The translations under genes and the position numbers were made by a program. Positions 28,475-37,517 of a stretch of 55,899 nt of DNA are shown here, one piece after another. The stretch lies in the NCBI GenBank assembly GCA_900318085.1, contig ONJF01000008.1, positions 1 through 55,899 on the forward strand, written 5' to 3'. Under the pieces are notes generated by a model, which was given only the letters and a program-made list of their open reading frames with translations, was not told the origin of the DNA and did not search any database. Source of the stretch: an uncultured Bacteroidales bacterium. GTDB lineage: Bacteria > Bacteroidota > Bacteroidia > Bacteroidales > F082. The first letter of the stretch is position 1. Each line of letters opens with the position of its first letter.

Positions 28475-29173
28475 ATGAAAAAAACGCTTTTTCTATTCGT
28501 TTTGATGCTTTTTGCCTTTTCAGCCAAGGCGCAATGTACGCTGCGAACCTATGGCGAGTATGACTACACGCGTACTTCGGGCAGCAGTGCATCCCTGGCC
28601 TTGATGGGCAATTACCAAATGGCTGATAACTTCAACATCGGGTTAGGTTTTCAAGCCACCACTTTGAGCCGTTATTCCTTGAATCTGCAGTATCAAGTCA
28701 ATCTGCTGAAAGCAGAATGCGGCACGCTCTATTTGGAGAACCGTTATTTGTACCGCTTGTTCCCGAATTACAATCTGCAGGAATTCAATGGCGTGTTCGA
28801 CTTGGGTTGGCGCAACCGGCATTTCAACTTCCAGTTGGGCTTGACCAACCGCTATATTGCTCCGATACCATTGCGCAAGAACGGTGGCATGGATGTGACC
28901 TTCGAGCCGATGAATGTCACCTTCTGCGTTGAAGGCAACCTGTTTGACCAGGAGCATCCTTGGAATGTGGGTGCCCGCATCTCAAATTACAGGGACTTTG
29001 TCATCGAGCGCTTCACTTTGTTCTTCTATAGCGTGAATGGCTATTACGACTTCGGCAATGGCTTGCGCCTGACATCGGAGTTCGGACTGCATCCGTGCGG
29101 CGTGCTCAACCTCTCGTCACAATACAACGGCTGGTTTGGCAATGTAGGATTGATTTGGAAACCTAAAAATTGA
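28475..29173 (+). CDS. Exported beta-rich protein, probable outer-membrane barrel
   Basis: This 232-residue protein has a signal peptide (cleavage near AKAQ, residue 20). It alternates strands with many tyrosines, asparagines and arginines, for example NFNIGLGFQATTLSRYSLNL and YYDFGNGLRLTSEFGLHP. This pattern fits a small outer-membrane barrel. No family recognised. The metallophosphatase gene begins 5 bp after its stop, so they are co-transcribed and probably work in the same compartment. Confidence 0.65.
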   Translation: MKKTLFLFVLMLFAFSAKAQCTLRTYGEYDYTRTSGSSASLALMGNYQMADNFNIGLGFQATTLSRYSLNLQYQVNLLKAECGTLYLENRYLYRLFPNYNLQEFNGVFDLGWRNRHFNFQLGLTNRYIAPIPLRKNGGMDVTFEPMNVTFCVEGNLFDQEHPWNVGARISNYRDFVIERFTLFFYSVNGYYDFGNGLRLTSEFGLHPCGVLNLSSQYNGWFGNVGLIWKPKN

Positions 29174-29178
29174 ACACC

Positions 29179-30087
29179 ATGAAAAAGCACTTTATATTGA
29201 TCATCGCAGCAGCCGCGATTTTTGCTACAGGCTGCAACCGTCTTGACGTCGCAGGCATGGTCATCAACCGCAGCGACACGGAAGAGCGCGTGGCCGACTG
29301 GCTTGACTACAACGCACAGAACGGCGAACCTGTCATCGAGAACGCCCCTGACGAGTATCATGTCTATTCCTGCTCCGACTCGCACTATTCCGAGCGCGAC
29401 AGCATCGTGCCGCAGGGCGAGAACGACCGCCTCTACAAGTACATCACCGCCGAGCGCAACGATCCAATGGCCATCTTTGCCATCCATGCCGGAGATATCG
29501 TGAACGAGAGCGGCGAGGCCGGTTTCAGGATGACCCATGATGCGCTTTTGTTTAACTCAAAGACTCAAGCCAAAGACGACCCGTGTTTCTTGGTTATTGG
29601 CAACCACGACGTTTACTTCGATTGCGCCCCGTTCTTTAAGCAGTATTTTCACACATCGACCTACACAGTGACCGTGAAGACAGTTGGCGGTTTTCAAGAT
29701 TTGTTCATCTTCCTGGATTCGGGCAACGGCACCCATGGCAAGCGGCAGTTGGAATGGCTGGAGGAGAAACTCTCGCATCGCAAGGACTATCGTCACTGCT
29801 TCGTCGTCAGCCACAACTGGCTGTTCCGCACCTCATACAATTACACCACCACGCCTGCTGCCAACCTGCCACAAGACGAGCAGTATGCCTTCATGGACTT
29901 GATGAGCAACAACAATGTGGAGCTGGTCATCATGGGTCACTTCCACATGCGCGAACAGCGCCAGTTCGGAGGAGTGCAATACATCACGACCGACAACCTC
30001 AACGAAGATAAGGTGACACCAAGTTATCTGGTGATGACGGTCGGTGAGAAGGTCAGATATGCGTATGAAGAGCTGGAGATGGAGTAA
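29179..30087 (+). CDS. Lipoprotein calcineurin-like metallophosphoesterase
   Basis: This 302-residue protein has lipobox FATGC (C19) and the five metallophosphatase motifs: SDSHYS, HAGDIVNE, GNHDVYF, VVSHNWLF and MGHFHMRE. It should bind two metals and hydrolyse phosphoesters outside the cytoplasm; the substrate is unknown. ATG at 29179 is preferred to an in-frame TTG at 29170. It is the second gene of a two-gene operon. Confidence 0.88.
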   Translation: MKKHFILIIAAAAIFATGCNRLDVAGMVINRSDTEERVADWLDYNAQNGEPVIENAPDEYHVYSCSDSHYSERDSIVPQGENDRLYKYITAERNDPMAIFAIHAGDIVNESGEAGFRMTHDALLFNSKTQAKDDPCFLVIGNHDVYFDCAPFFKQYFHTSTYTVTVKTVGGFQDLFIFLDSGNGTHGKRQLEWLEEKLSHRKDYRHCFVVSHNWLFRTSYNYTTTPAANLPQDEQYAFMDLMSNNNVELVIMGHFHMREQRQFGGVQYITTDNLNEDKVTPSYLVMTVGEKVRYAYEELEME

Positions 30088-30201
30088 AAAGGTCTCTACC
30101 ATCCACTTTTCAACGCATTGAATTACAAATAGTTGATTTCGGGCTTTCCGCAATTGTCTCTACACGAGGCTTAGGCTTGCGGAAAGCTTGTTTTTTCACT
30201 A

Positions 30202-30209
30202 TACTTTTG
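30202..30209 (+). promoter_or_regulatory. -7 promoter element for the TonB-type receptor
   Basis: TACTTTTG is an exact TAnnTTTG match 29 bp before the start codon at 30239. Confidence 0.65.
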
Positions 30210-30238
30210 CATGGTCAAACCTAAAATTGTACCATGCG

Positions 30239-32455
30239 ATGAACACAAGAATTCTATTCCTCACAGCCGCCTTTGCGATGGTTAGTATGGCAGTCTTTGC
30301 CCAAGTCGAAATTCCTGAAGTCAAACCGAAAGTCGACAGCTTGCAGATGGCGGTCGACACTTTACTGCTTGAAGGCGTCACCATCACGGCGGAGCGGCCG
30401 CTGTATTCTGTCGAAGGTGAGAAAACATTGTATCAAGTCTCAGACGACCCGACCGTGCAAGGCGGCGTGGCCTCCGATGCCTTGCAGAATGCACCTGGTG
30501 TGAGCGTCGATGTGGAAGGCAACATCACGTTGCGAGGGACTTCTTCCGTTGAAATATGGATCAATGACCAGCCTTCCAATCTCACTGAAGAGAACCTCAA
30601 GACCTACATCCAGACCTTGCCCGCCAACGCCATCGACCGCATCGAAGTTATCACCAACCCCTCGGCACGCTATGCCACCCAAGCCGATGGCATCATCAAT
30701 ATCGTGATGAACGCCAAAATCAAGCGGAACGAGTTCTTTTGTTTCGGAGCCAATGCTTCTTCGCAGCCCTATGTGATGCCATGGCTTTCCTACATTTGGA
30801 AAAACGAGAAGTGGACAGTAAACGCCTACACGAATGCCTATTGGTATCATGGTCGGAGTGAGGCGCATGCCGATAAAGACTTGTTTGGCGTGGATGAAGA
30901 AGGTAATCAATTGTTGACCAGTCATTTGAAAAGCAGCATGTTCAGCAATTACACGACGTATAGTCCTGGATTTAACCTTGACTTGACCTACACACCCGAT
31001 AAGACGAACACTTTCTCCTTTTATGCCATGTTTTGGGATTCATTTGGGCCATCGGAGGTTAGACAGGAGCGCGAACGCATCGAATACATTGAGCAATCGG
31101 GCGAATACAAATACTCCATCTTGAACAAATCGAATTCAAACTATCTCTTTTTTCCATGTGGGTTGACCTATCAGCACAAATTTGACGAAGAAGGACATAA
31201 CCTAACTTTGCGCATGAATGGAAGCGTCACCCGTTCAGCCATTCCTATTGATTATCACAAGACTTACACCTTGCCGACTCCGTATGAAAGGGCATTCGTG
31301 ATGGACTATGTCTCAACCAACATTCCCATCAACGCTCGTGTGGATTACAATTTACCTTATTCCAAGAATGGCGAATTCGGCATGGGCATCAATGCCGGTT
31401 GGGAAGGAAAAAACGAGCGCAGTCCCTTGGACAGTCTGGCCAATGGCGTATATGTGCACGACTCTGTGATGTCGTACCGATTCCGTCAGGTCGATCACCA
31501 TTTGGGTGGCTATTTCCAGGTGCGGCACCGTTTCGGCAACTTTACCGTTCAACCCACATTAAGTTTGAGGTATTATCGTACAGGTATTGTCTATCCAGAT
31601 GCCCCCAAATATGATTCTACAGCTTATTATTTCTATCCTTTGCCATCGCTGCACCTCTCTTATCGAACCCAGTCGATGCACAACTTCAAGCTGAGTTATT
31701 CCATGAGGATCCAGAATCCTTACGCAGAGCAACTGAGTCCTTTTATCAAATTCGATGAAGAATCCTATGCTACGGGCAATCCTAAGCTGAAACAAGTTTT
31801 CACCCACAACATTGAGGCGAGTTGGACGAAGTATTGGGACGATTTCGGTTCTGTCGGTTTGACGGGTTATTACAAGGGAAAACAAAACGAAATCAACAAG
31901 ATAACTGATGCGGCTTACCATGAGCATTATGGCAGGGTGGTCTCTTTCCATTGGCCTGTCAATGTAAGCAGGTCGTATAATGCGGGTGGTGAGTTCAACA
32001 TGATGTATCGTCCGAACGGGATGTTCAATTTGCGGTTTTATGCCAACCTTTATGAATCTTACATCAAGACCGATGATGCTTTGGAACCGAGTGAGATGCT
32101 TTGCTACAGTTTTCGACTGAACCTTTGGACCAAGCTATGGGACCGTCTGGAAGTGCATGCCTCGGCTTACTACAACTCTCCGACCCAGACGCTGTTTTGG
32201 AAGAAGGGTGCCAATTATTCCGTCGACTGCGGTATGCGTGCCGATTTCTTCAATCATAAGTTGTCGGTGTTTGTCAACGGCTACGATTTGTTTGGTTTGT
32301 TGAAGCAAGACACATATATTGATAGCCCAACGGTAACGGTTTCAGAAACATCAAGATACAATTCTTCTTGTGTGTGTGCAGGTTTTACATTACGTTTCGG
32401 TAACATCGAACTGGAGAATGAGGCCCAAAATGGTGGGGAAGCGGCGGGGCAATAA
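30239..32455 (+). CDS. TonB-dependent receptor-like outer-membrane protein
   Basis: This 738-residue protein has a signal peptide (to about residue 21) and a plug domain near residues 60-160 with VASDALQNAPGVSVD, ITLRGTSSVEIWINDQPS and ITNPSARYATQADGIINIVM. A long C-terminal barrel of about 22 strands follows. It belongs to the OMP_b-brl_3 type of receptors, which lack a carboxypeptidase-like N-terminal domain. Ligand unknown. Downstream are a membrane-anchored HTH protein (64 bp away) and a repeat protein, a possible sensing unit. Confidence 0.88.
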   Translation: MNTRILFLTAAFAMVSMAVFAQVEIPEVKPKVDSLQMAVDTLLLEGVTITAERPLYSVEGEKTLYQVSDDPTVQGGVASDALQNAPGVSVDVEGNITLRGTSSVEIWINDQPSNLTEENLKTYIQTLPANAIDRIEVITNPSARYATQADGIINIVMNAKIKRNEFFCFGANASSQPYVMPWLSYIWKNEKWTVNAYTNAYWYHGRSEAHADKDLFGVDEEGNQLLTSHLKSSMFSNYTTYSPGFNLDLTYTPDKTNTFSFYAMFWDSFGPSEVRQERERIEYIEQSGEYKYSILNKSNSNYLFFPCGLTYQHKFDEEGHNLTLRMNGSVTRSAIPIDYHKTYTLPTPYERAFVMDYVSTNIPINARVDYNLPYSKNGEFGMGINAGWEGKNERSPLDSLANGVYVHDSVMSYRFRQVDHHLGGYFQVRHRFGNFTVQPTLSLRYYRTGIVYPDAPKYDSTAYYFYPLPSLHLSYRTQSMHNFKLSYSMRIQNPYAEQLSPFIKFDEESYATGNPKLKQVFTHNIEASWTKYWDDFGSVGLTGYYKGKQNEINKITDAAYHEHYGRVVSFHWPVNVSRSYNAGGEFNMMYRPNGMFNLRFYANLYESYIKTDDALEPSEMLCYSFRLNLWTKLWDRLEVHASAYYNSPTQTLFWKKGANYSVDCGMRADFFNHKLSVFVNGYDLFGLLKQDTYIDSPTVTVSETSRYNSSCVCAGFTLRFGNIELENEAQNGGEAAGQ

Positions 32456-32519
32456 TTGTTGAATTGTTGCGTTGTTGAAATGATAATTCGACGAAGTCAA
32501 TTGTTTAATTGTTGAGACG

Positions 32520-33482
32520 ATGCTGAATTTGCTATACAAATCAAGATGTTGGTTGGCCTTTGTGCTGATATGCCTATTGGCAGCTTGCAATGTGAAGTCC
32601 GACATGGACAACATGGAACGGACGGTGTTGGAGATCGAAGGCAAATTCAGCAGGGGAGAAGACATTTCACAGGACACCTCCATTTTTCAGGCACGGCGTT
32701 ATTTCAATCTCACTGACGATGCCGAGATGAAAACCTTGTCGGCCCTTTACAGCGGTTGCGTCTATTGGCAGCAAAACAACTTCGACTCGGCCATGGCGGC
32801 TTTGAATGAGGCCATTGTCACGGCAAGGTCGAGCGAGAACATCAAACTGATGGAAAAAGTACAGACCACCATTTCAACCTTGAATGGCGACCTGGACCAT
32901 AGCGAAAATATGATTTCAGTTTTTCTGCGCCGGCGCAAAATGCTTTTCATCATTTCGTTGGTATTGGTTGTGGCGGTCGCGTTGGTGTTTTTCCTCTTGT
33001 ATCGTGCCACTCAAAAACGTGCTACGATAGCTGAGTTGAACCTGGATATTACCCGTTTGCAACAAGAATCCGAGGCATTAGCTGAGACCAATCGCGATAA
33101 CCTCTTCCGAAAGGTAATGATGGTTTACAAGATTTTCTTGATTGGCGAGAACAAGGATATTGACAAGCCGTCCTTCCAAAAGCTGAAATCATGTGTCTGC
33201 GGACAAGCCGACTCTGCCTATGATGTTATCTTTGAAGAATACAACAAGGTTTATCCCGATGTGGTTCAACGCATCAAGAGTAACCAACCTGCTATGACCG
33301 ATAGTGAATTCAAGGTCTGCATATTATCGATGATGCCATTTTCAGTGAAGGAAGTGGCTGACATTTTGGATGTATCATCCGCGATGATCGGTAAAGCACG
33401 CACCAGTATCCGCAAGAAGTTGGGTATGACCGAGGCCAGAGGGAACATTGAAGAGTTTGTTTTGGGGACGGCAGAAAAATAA
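32520..33482 (+). CDS. Membrane-anchored helix-turn-helix transcription regulator
   Basis: This 320-residue protein has an N-terminal lipobox-like signal (LLAAC, C23), a helical region with TPR-like pairs (about 55-125), one membrane segment (about 141-161), a coiled coil (about 165-195) and a C-terminal LuxR-like HTH in MTDSEFKVCILSMMPFSVKE and VADILDVSSAMIGKART. This layout, with a sensor outside and DNA binding inside, is known from Bacteroidota regulators. It follows the TonB-type receptor without a clear promoter of its own. It probably controls nearby surface genes; this is inference. Confidence 0.75.
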   Translation: MLNLLYKSRCWLAFVLICLLAACNVKSDMDNMERTVLEIEGKFSRGEDISQDTSIFQARRYFNLTDDAEMKTLSALYSGCVYWQQNNFDSAMAALNEAIVTARSSENIKLMEKVQTTISTLNGDLDHSENMISVFLRRRKMLFIISLVLVVAVALVFFLLYRATQKRATIAELNLDITRLQQESEALAETNRDNLFRKVMMVYKIFLIGENKDIDKPSFQKLKSCVCGQADSAYDVIFEEYNKVYPDVVQRIKSNQPAMTDSEFKVCILSMMPFSVKEVADILDVSSAMIGKARTSIRKKLGMTEARGNIEEFVLGTAEK

Positions 33483-33502
33483 TCTTCCTCAAAGTGGCGA
33501 GA

Positions 33503-33525
33503 TACTTTTGTATTAGCTACTTTTG
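33503..33525 (+). promoter_or_regulatory. Two tandem -7 promoter elements for the repeat protein
   Basis: TACTTTTG occurs twice, at 33503-33510 and 33518-33525, both exact TAnnTTTG matches. They lie 41 and 26 bp before the start codon at 33552. Two start sites 15 bp apart are possible. Confidence 0.6.
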
Positions 33526-33551
33526 CAGAGTAAAATGCATGTTCGACTATC

Positions 33552-34040
33552 ATGAAAAAACACTATCAGAGAACCCTGTTGACCGTATGCTTCTGTTGGG
33601 CTTTTATCAGCAGTTTCGCCCAAGTGAAAGTGTATAAAGGAAATTCCTCCTACAGTAGCGACGTGATTTGCAATGTGAAGGACAATAAAGTTTATAAAGG
33701 TAATTCCTTGTACTCGTCTGATGTCCTTTGTCGAATTGACGACAACAAAGTGTACAAGGGCAATTCCTCATACAGCAGTGATATCCTGTTCACCATCAGG
33801 GATGGGAAAGTCTATCGAGGGTCGTCATCGTATTCTTCCGATGTGGTTTTCACAATCAGGGACGGCAAGCTCTACCAAGGCAATTCGAGTTATTCATCCG
33901 ACGTTTTTGCCAACAAGCAAGGTCTCAAAGTGTATAAAAACAACTCCAGTTATTCTTCGGATGTTGAGTTCACCCTTTCCGACAATGTCACTATCGAACA
34001 GTTTGTGGCCATTTGGTATGCGGTGAAGTACTGCTGGTAA
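33552..34040 (+). CDS. Exported protein of six 20-residue tandem repeats
   Basis: This 162-residue protein has a signal peptide (cleavage near SSFAQ, residue 24). Six repeats of exactly 20 residues follow (residues 26-145), each starting KVYKGNSSYSSDV or close to it and ending in a turn such as DN or DG. The tail has IEQFVAIWYAVKYCW. The serine codons differ widely between repeats, so the protein sequence is kept while the DNA has diverged. A beta-propeller-like or small beta-solenoid fold is likely; function unknown. It is flanked by tandem promoters and a terminator. Confidence 0.85.
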   Translation: MKKHYQRTLLTVCFCWAFISSFAQVKVYKGNSSYSSDVICNVKDNKVYKGNSLYSSDVLCRIDDNKVYKGNSSYSSDILFTIRDGKVYRGSSSYSSDVVFTIRDGKLYQGNSSYSSDVFANKQGLKVYKNNSSYSSDVEFTLSDNVTIEQFVAIWYAVKYCW

Positions 34041-34057
34041 TGGATCGCTAAAACAAC

Positions 34058-34095
34058 AATCGCCCGCCGGAAGCTTCCAGCGGGCGATTTTCTTT
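34058..34095. terminator. Bidirectional terminator between the repeat protein and the oligopeptidase
   Basis: AATCGCCCGC (34058-34067) pairs with GCGGGCGATT (34080-34089) around an inner GGAAGCTTCC palindrome. T-rich DNA follows on the right and A-rich DNA lies on the left. Confidence 0.85.
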
Positions 34096-34111
34096 TTTGA
34101 AAATATGAGGC

Positions 34112-36256
34112 TTATTTCTTCTCGGTAGGATAAGTCAATCCCATATTGTAGAGGATGAACGAATAGATGTCAGCCTGTTCTTCCAGAACCTTGGAGATGG
34201 GTTTGCCACCACCGTGACCGGCCTTGGTGTCGATGCGGATGATCTTGGGCTGGTCGCCAGTTTGGGCAGCCTGCAAGGTGGCCGCATACTTGAACGAGTG
34301 GGCGGGCACCACACGGTCGTCGTGGTCGGCTGTGGTGACCATGATGGCGGGATAGTGCACGTCTGCACCGCTCTTGATGGTGTGCAGCGGCGAATAGGCA
34401 TACAAAGCCTTGAACATGGCCTCATCGTCCTCGCTGGTGCCGTAGTCGCTGGCCCAGTTCCAGCCGATGGTAAAGAGGTGGTAACGTAGCATGTCCATCA
34501 CGCCGACTTGCGGCACGGCAACTGCGAAGAGGTCGGGACGCTGGTTGACCACAGCACCCACAAGCAGACCGCCGTTGGAACCACCATTCAAAGCCAAGTA
34601 CTTCGGTGAGGTGTAGCCATTATTGATAAGGTATTCGGCGCAGGCGATGCAGTCGTCGAAGACATTCTGCTTCTGCAACTTGGTGCCGGCGATATGCCAT
34701 TCCTCACCGTACTCGTTGCCACCACGCAGGTTCATCTGGGCATAGATGCCGCCGTTCTCGATGAAGGGCAGACGCGAGGTGCTGAAGCCTGGATTGAGGG
34801 TGATGTTGAAGCCACCGTAGCCATACAGGAAGGTCGGGTTGTTACCATCTTTCTGCAAGCCTTTCTTGTAGGTCAGGAACATCGGGACCTTGGTGCCGTC
34901 CTTCGAGGTGACGAAGACCTGCTCGGTGACGTAGTTGTCCGACTTGAAGTCGATGGCAGGGGCACGGAACACGGTGGAGGTGTTATCATCGATGTTGTAT
35001 TGGTAAATCGTGGTCGGGAAAGCGAAGGAGGTGAAGGCGTAGAACACCTCGGGCTCTTCATACTTGCTGCTGAAACCGACGGCGCCATAGGTCGGCAAGG
35101 CAATCTCGTGGAGTTGCTGGCCGTCCATGGTGTAGACGTAGGCGTGGTTGGCTGCGTCCTTGTCGTAGGTGACGATCATCTTGCCCTTGGCCAGGTTGAT
35201 GCCCGAAATGACATTCTCGCTCTCGGGAATCACATCCACCCAGTTCTCCATCTGTGGGTTCTTGGCCGGCACGCGGCAGATGCGGCCTTTGGGCGCGTTG
35301 TAGTTGGTGAAGATATACAGCGTGTCGTTGATGACATCGATGGGGCCGTACTGGTAGTCCATGTCGTCGGCGATTTGCACGAACTTGCCCTTCGGGTCTT
35401 GCATGTCGCGGATCCATAGCGTGCTGCCTGCGCCTTGGCCGCTCTCGAAGAGGAACATATAATGTTCGTCTTCGGTGAGGTCCACTTGATGGAAATAACG
35501 CGGCTGGGCAGGGTTGGAGTAGAAGAGTTCGTCCTGCTCCTGCGGAGTGCCGAGTTTATGGTAGTAGATCTTGTGGTTTTCGTTCACATTGCTGAACTCC
35601 TTGCCGGCTTCGGGGCGGTCGTAAGCGGCATAGAAGAAGCCGTCCTTGTACCACGAGGCACCCGTAAACTTGGCCCATTCGATGTGGTCGGGGAGGAGTT
35701 CGAGGGTGGCCATGTCCTTCACGTAGATCTCAACCCAGTCGGAGCCGCTGCGTTGGATGGTGTAGGCCATGTATTTGCCGTCGTTGGAGAAGCTGATGCC
35801 GCCCAACGAGACGGTGCCGTCGTCGGAGAGTTTGTTGGGATCTAACAAGACGGTAGGCTCGCCGTCAAGCGTCTCCTGCATGTAGATGACGCTTTGGTTC
35901 TGGAGGCCGTCGTTCTTCGAGTAGATGTAGCGGCCGTGTTCCTTCGAAGGCATGCCGTAGCGCTCGTAGTCCACGAGTTGTGTGAGGCGGTCCTTGAGTG
36001 CGCTGCGGAAGGGGATGTGGCTCAGATAGTCTTGGGTGACTTCGTTCTGCTCTTTGACCCATTTGGCGGTCTCGGCGGAAGTGTCGTTTTCGAGCCAACG
36101 GTACGGGTCGGCGACCTTCGTGCCGAAGTAGTCGTCAACGACGGTGGTGTCTTTTCGCGTTTCGGGGTAGGCCTTTACGGAATAGCGTTGCGGCTGTTGG
36201 TTGCAGCCAAACAGGGTGATGATACTGCCCATAATCAAAAGAGTGGATTTTTTCAT
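34112..36256 (-). CDS. Prolyl oligopeptidase, S9A family, lipoprotein
   Basis: This 714-residue protein begins MKKSTLLIMGS with lipobox LFGC (C18). The seven-bladed propeller covers about residues 80-440, and the catalytic alpha/beta-hydrolase domain follows. The nucleophile serine is in NGGSNGGLLVG, the aspartate in TADHDDRVVP and the histidine in KAGHGGG. It cleaves short peptides after proline in the periplasm or at the outer membrane. The start was chosen by the lipobox and by the promoter at 36284-36291. Confidence 0.93.
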   Translation of the reverse strand: MKKSTLLIMGSIITLFGCNQQPQRYSVKAYPETRKDTTVVDDYFGTKVADPYRWLENDTSAETAKWVKEQNEVTQDYLSHIPFRSALKDRLTQLVDYERYGMPSKEHGRYIYSKNDGLQNQSVIYMQETLDGEPTVLLDPNKLSDDGTVSLGGISFSNDGKYMAYTIQRSGSDWVEIYVKDMATLELLPDHIEWAKFTGASWYKDGFFYAAYDRPEAGKEFSNVNENHKIYYHKLGTPQEQDELFYSNPAQPRYFHQVDLTEDEHYMFLFESGQGAGSTLWIRDMQDPKGKFVQIADDMDYQYGPIDVINDTLYIFTNYNAPKGRICRVPAKNPQMENWVDVIPESENVISGINLAKGKMIVTYDKDAANHAYVYTMDGQQLHEIALPTYGAVGFSSKYEEPEVFYAFTSFAFPTTIYQYNIDDNTSTVFRAPAIDFKSDNYVTEQVFVTSKDGTKVPMFLTYKKGLQKDGNNPTFLYGYGGFNITLNPGFSTSRLPFIENGGIYAQMNLRGGNEYGEEWHIAGTKLQKQNVFDDCIACAEYLINNGYTSPKYLALNGGSNGGLLVGAVVNQRPDLFAVAVPQVGVMDMLRYHLFTIGWNWASDYGTSEDDEAMFKALYAYSPLHTIKSGADVHYPAIMVTTADHDDRVVPAHSFKYAATLQAAQTGDQPKIIRIDTKAGHGGGKPISKVLEEQADIYSFILYNMGLTYPTEKK

Positions 36257-36283
36257 TATTTGTTGATTTGAGATTGTTGGGGA

Positions 36284-36291
36284 CAAAAGTA
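36284..36291 (-). promoter_or_regulatory. -7 promoter element for the prolyl oligopeptidase
   Basis: CAAAAGTA on the plus strand is TACTTTTG on the minus strand, 27 bp before the start codon. Confidence 0.6.
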
Positions 36292-36527
36292 CGATAATTT
36301 GGTGGAATGATTGTGTGGTTCAAATTATTTTCGAAATAGCATGATGCTTGGGGCGTTTTTACAGTCCATTTTTCGCCAACTCGCCGAATGAATTATTGTC
36401 AAGTTCTCAGATAGATTTTTATATTTTTGATATACAGAGACTTGTGTTATTGTTTTAATATGAATGATAAACCTTTATGAAACTAGATTTCATCTTTCAA
36501 GACGATTGTTATATGTCGGAATAATTG
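36292..36527. other. AT-rich gap at the left edge of the R-M island
   Basis: No gene is supported in this stretch. It is more AT-rich than the neighbouring core genes. It holds a short hairpin ATGAAA/TTTCAT at about 36477-36493 and few other features. It probably contains the left junction of the accessory island, but no clear direct repeat marks it. Confidence 0.4.
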
Positions 36528-36535
36528 TATCTTTG
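36528..36535 (+). promoter_or_regulatory. -7 promoter element for the R-M operon
   Basis: TATCTTTG is an exact TAnnTTTG match 44 bp before the start codon of the truncated methylase at 36580. It should still drive the endonuclease gene downstream. Confidence 0.65.
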
Positions 36536-36579
36536 CACCGAAGAAATTACTGTTTGATTAATAGTTTTAAAGAATATGC

Positions 36580-36703
36580 AATGAAAGCGAAACCATTTAT
36601 CAAATGGGTAGGCGGGAAAGGCCAACTCATTGAACAACTCGAAGCAATGCTTCCTGCTGACTTTGATAATTGGGAGAACGTCACTGACACAATAAACGTA
36701 TGA
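36580..36703 (+). pseudogene. Remnant of a Dam-type adenine methylase (internal deletion)
   Basis: The 40-residue frame starts MKAKPFIKWVGGKGQLIEQL, the N-terminal AdoMet-binding motif (FIKWVGGKG) of alpha-class Dam/DpnM methylases, and continues through PADFDNWENVT. Full-length members (about 270-300 residues) then have the FVGGG region, but here the frame goes straight to DTINV and stops. The catalytic DPPY is gone, so the protein cannot methylate. Promoter, start and stop are intact, and the TGA overlaps the endonuclease ATG (ATGA), so translational coupling is kept. TGACACAA occurs on both sides of this overlap (36685-36692 and 36701-36708). Confidence 0.75.
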
Positions 36704-37443
36704 CACAAGCACAGGCAGTTATAGAAACAATTGAAGCATTAGGTGGTATTGCTACACTTAACCAAATCAATCAGAACATATTCAAAATCAAGGATTGTGT
36801 TTGGAGGACAAAAACACCATTTGCGAGCATTCGACGTATAGTCCAATTAACTGATGGCATTTATAAAATCAAACCTGGATTGTACGCATTGGAAACCCAT
36901 CGCAAACGGCTTGAAATGGAAGGTATTATCGTTCAAACAGAAAAGAATAAGGATAGTGATGAAGTAAAATCTTTCAACCACGCTTATTACCAAGGCTTGT
37001 TGCTCGAAATCGGGAAAATACGTCATCTTTTGACCTTTGTTCCTGACCAAGATAAAAACAAAAAGTTCTTGCAAACTCCATTGGGCGACTTGCGCACTTT
37101 GGATGCGATTCCACAATATACATATCCTGGCATTGTTAAGCGTAGTTCCACTATTGACGTTATTTGGTTCAATGGCAATCAGTTGCCTCATTCTTTCTTT
37201 GAGATTGAACACTCAACCGATATTCAAAATTCCTTGCTGAAATATAAGGATCTTCAAGATTTTTATGTTCGTATGGTCATTGTTGCAGATGAAAAAAGAC
37301 ATCAAGAGTATTTAAATAAGTTGTCATATGCTGCCTTTGATACGCTTCGCGATAATAATCGAGTGGCGTTTCTGAGTTACGAATCGCTTGATAAACAGTA
37401 TGAAAAAGAGTTAATGATGCAACAATTAGATTTTATTATATAG
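36700..37443 (+). CDS. Winged-helix plus PD-(D/E)XK-like restriction endonuclease
   Basis: This 247-residue protein starts in the ATGA overlap. Residues 1-65 look like a HARE-HTH-type winged helix: AQAVIETIEALGGIATLNQI, then TPFASIRRIV and YKIKPGLYAL. The second part has the nuclease-like pattern STIDVIWFN (D153), then SFFEIEHSTDI (E168 and E170), with E103 on a preceding helix. That fits a PD-(D/E)XK core with a glutamate in place of the usual lysine. Next to methylase genes it is best read as a type II restriction enzyme. Recognition site unknown. The gene is AT-rich compared with core genes, which suggests transfer. Confidence 0.7.
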   Translation: MTQAQAVIETIEALGGIATLNQINQNIFKIKDCVWRTKTPFASIRRIVQLTDGIYKIKPGLYALETHRKRLEMEGIIVQTEKNKDSDEVKSFNHAYYQGLLLEIGKIRHLLTFVPDQDKNKKFLQTPLGDLRTLDAIPQYTYPGIVKRSSTIDVIWFNGNQLPHSFFEIEHSTDIQNSLLKYKDLQDFYVRMVIVADEKRHQEYLNKLSYAAFDTLRDNNRVAFLSYESLDKQYEKELMMQQLDFII

Positions 37444-37517
37444 ACTATTCGATTAAATTAAATCATTTAAATGAAAGCATTAGAAATATAAGAAATAATA
37501 CAAACATATAATAATCA

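Noticed and set aside
36692-36708. Second copy of TGACACAA as an attachment site of the island
   Set aside because: The two copies are only 16 bp apart and lie inside the operon, so they do not bound the island; a deletion trace or chance is more likely.
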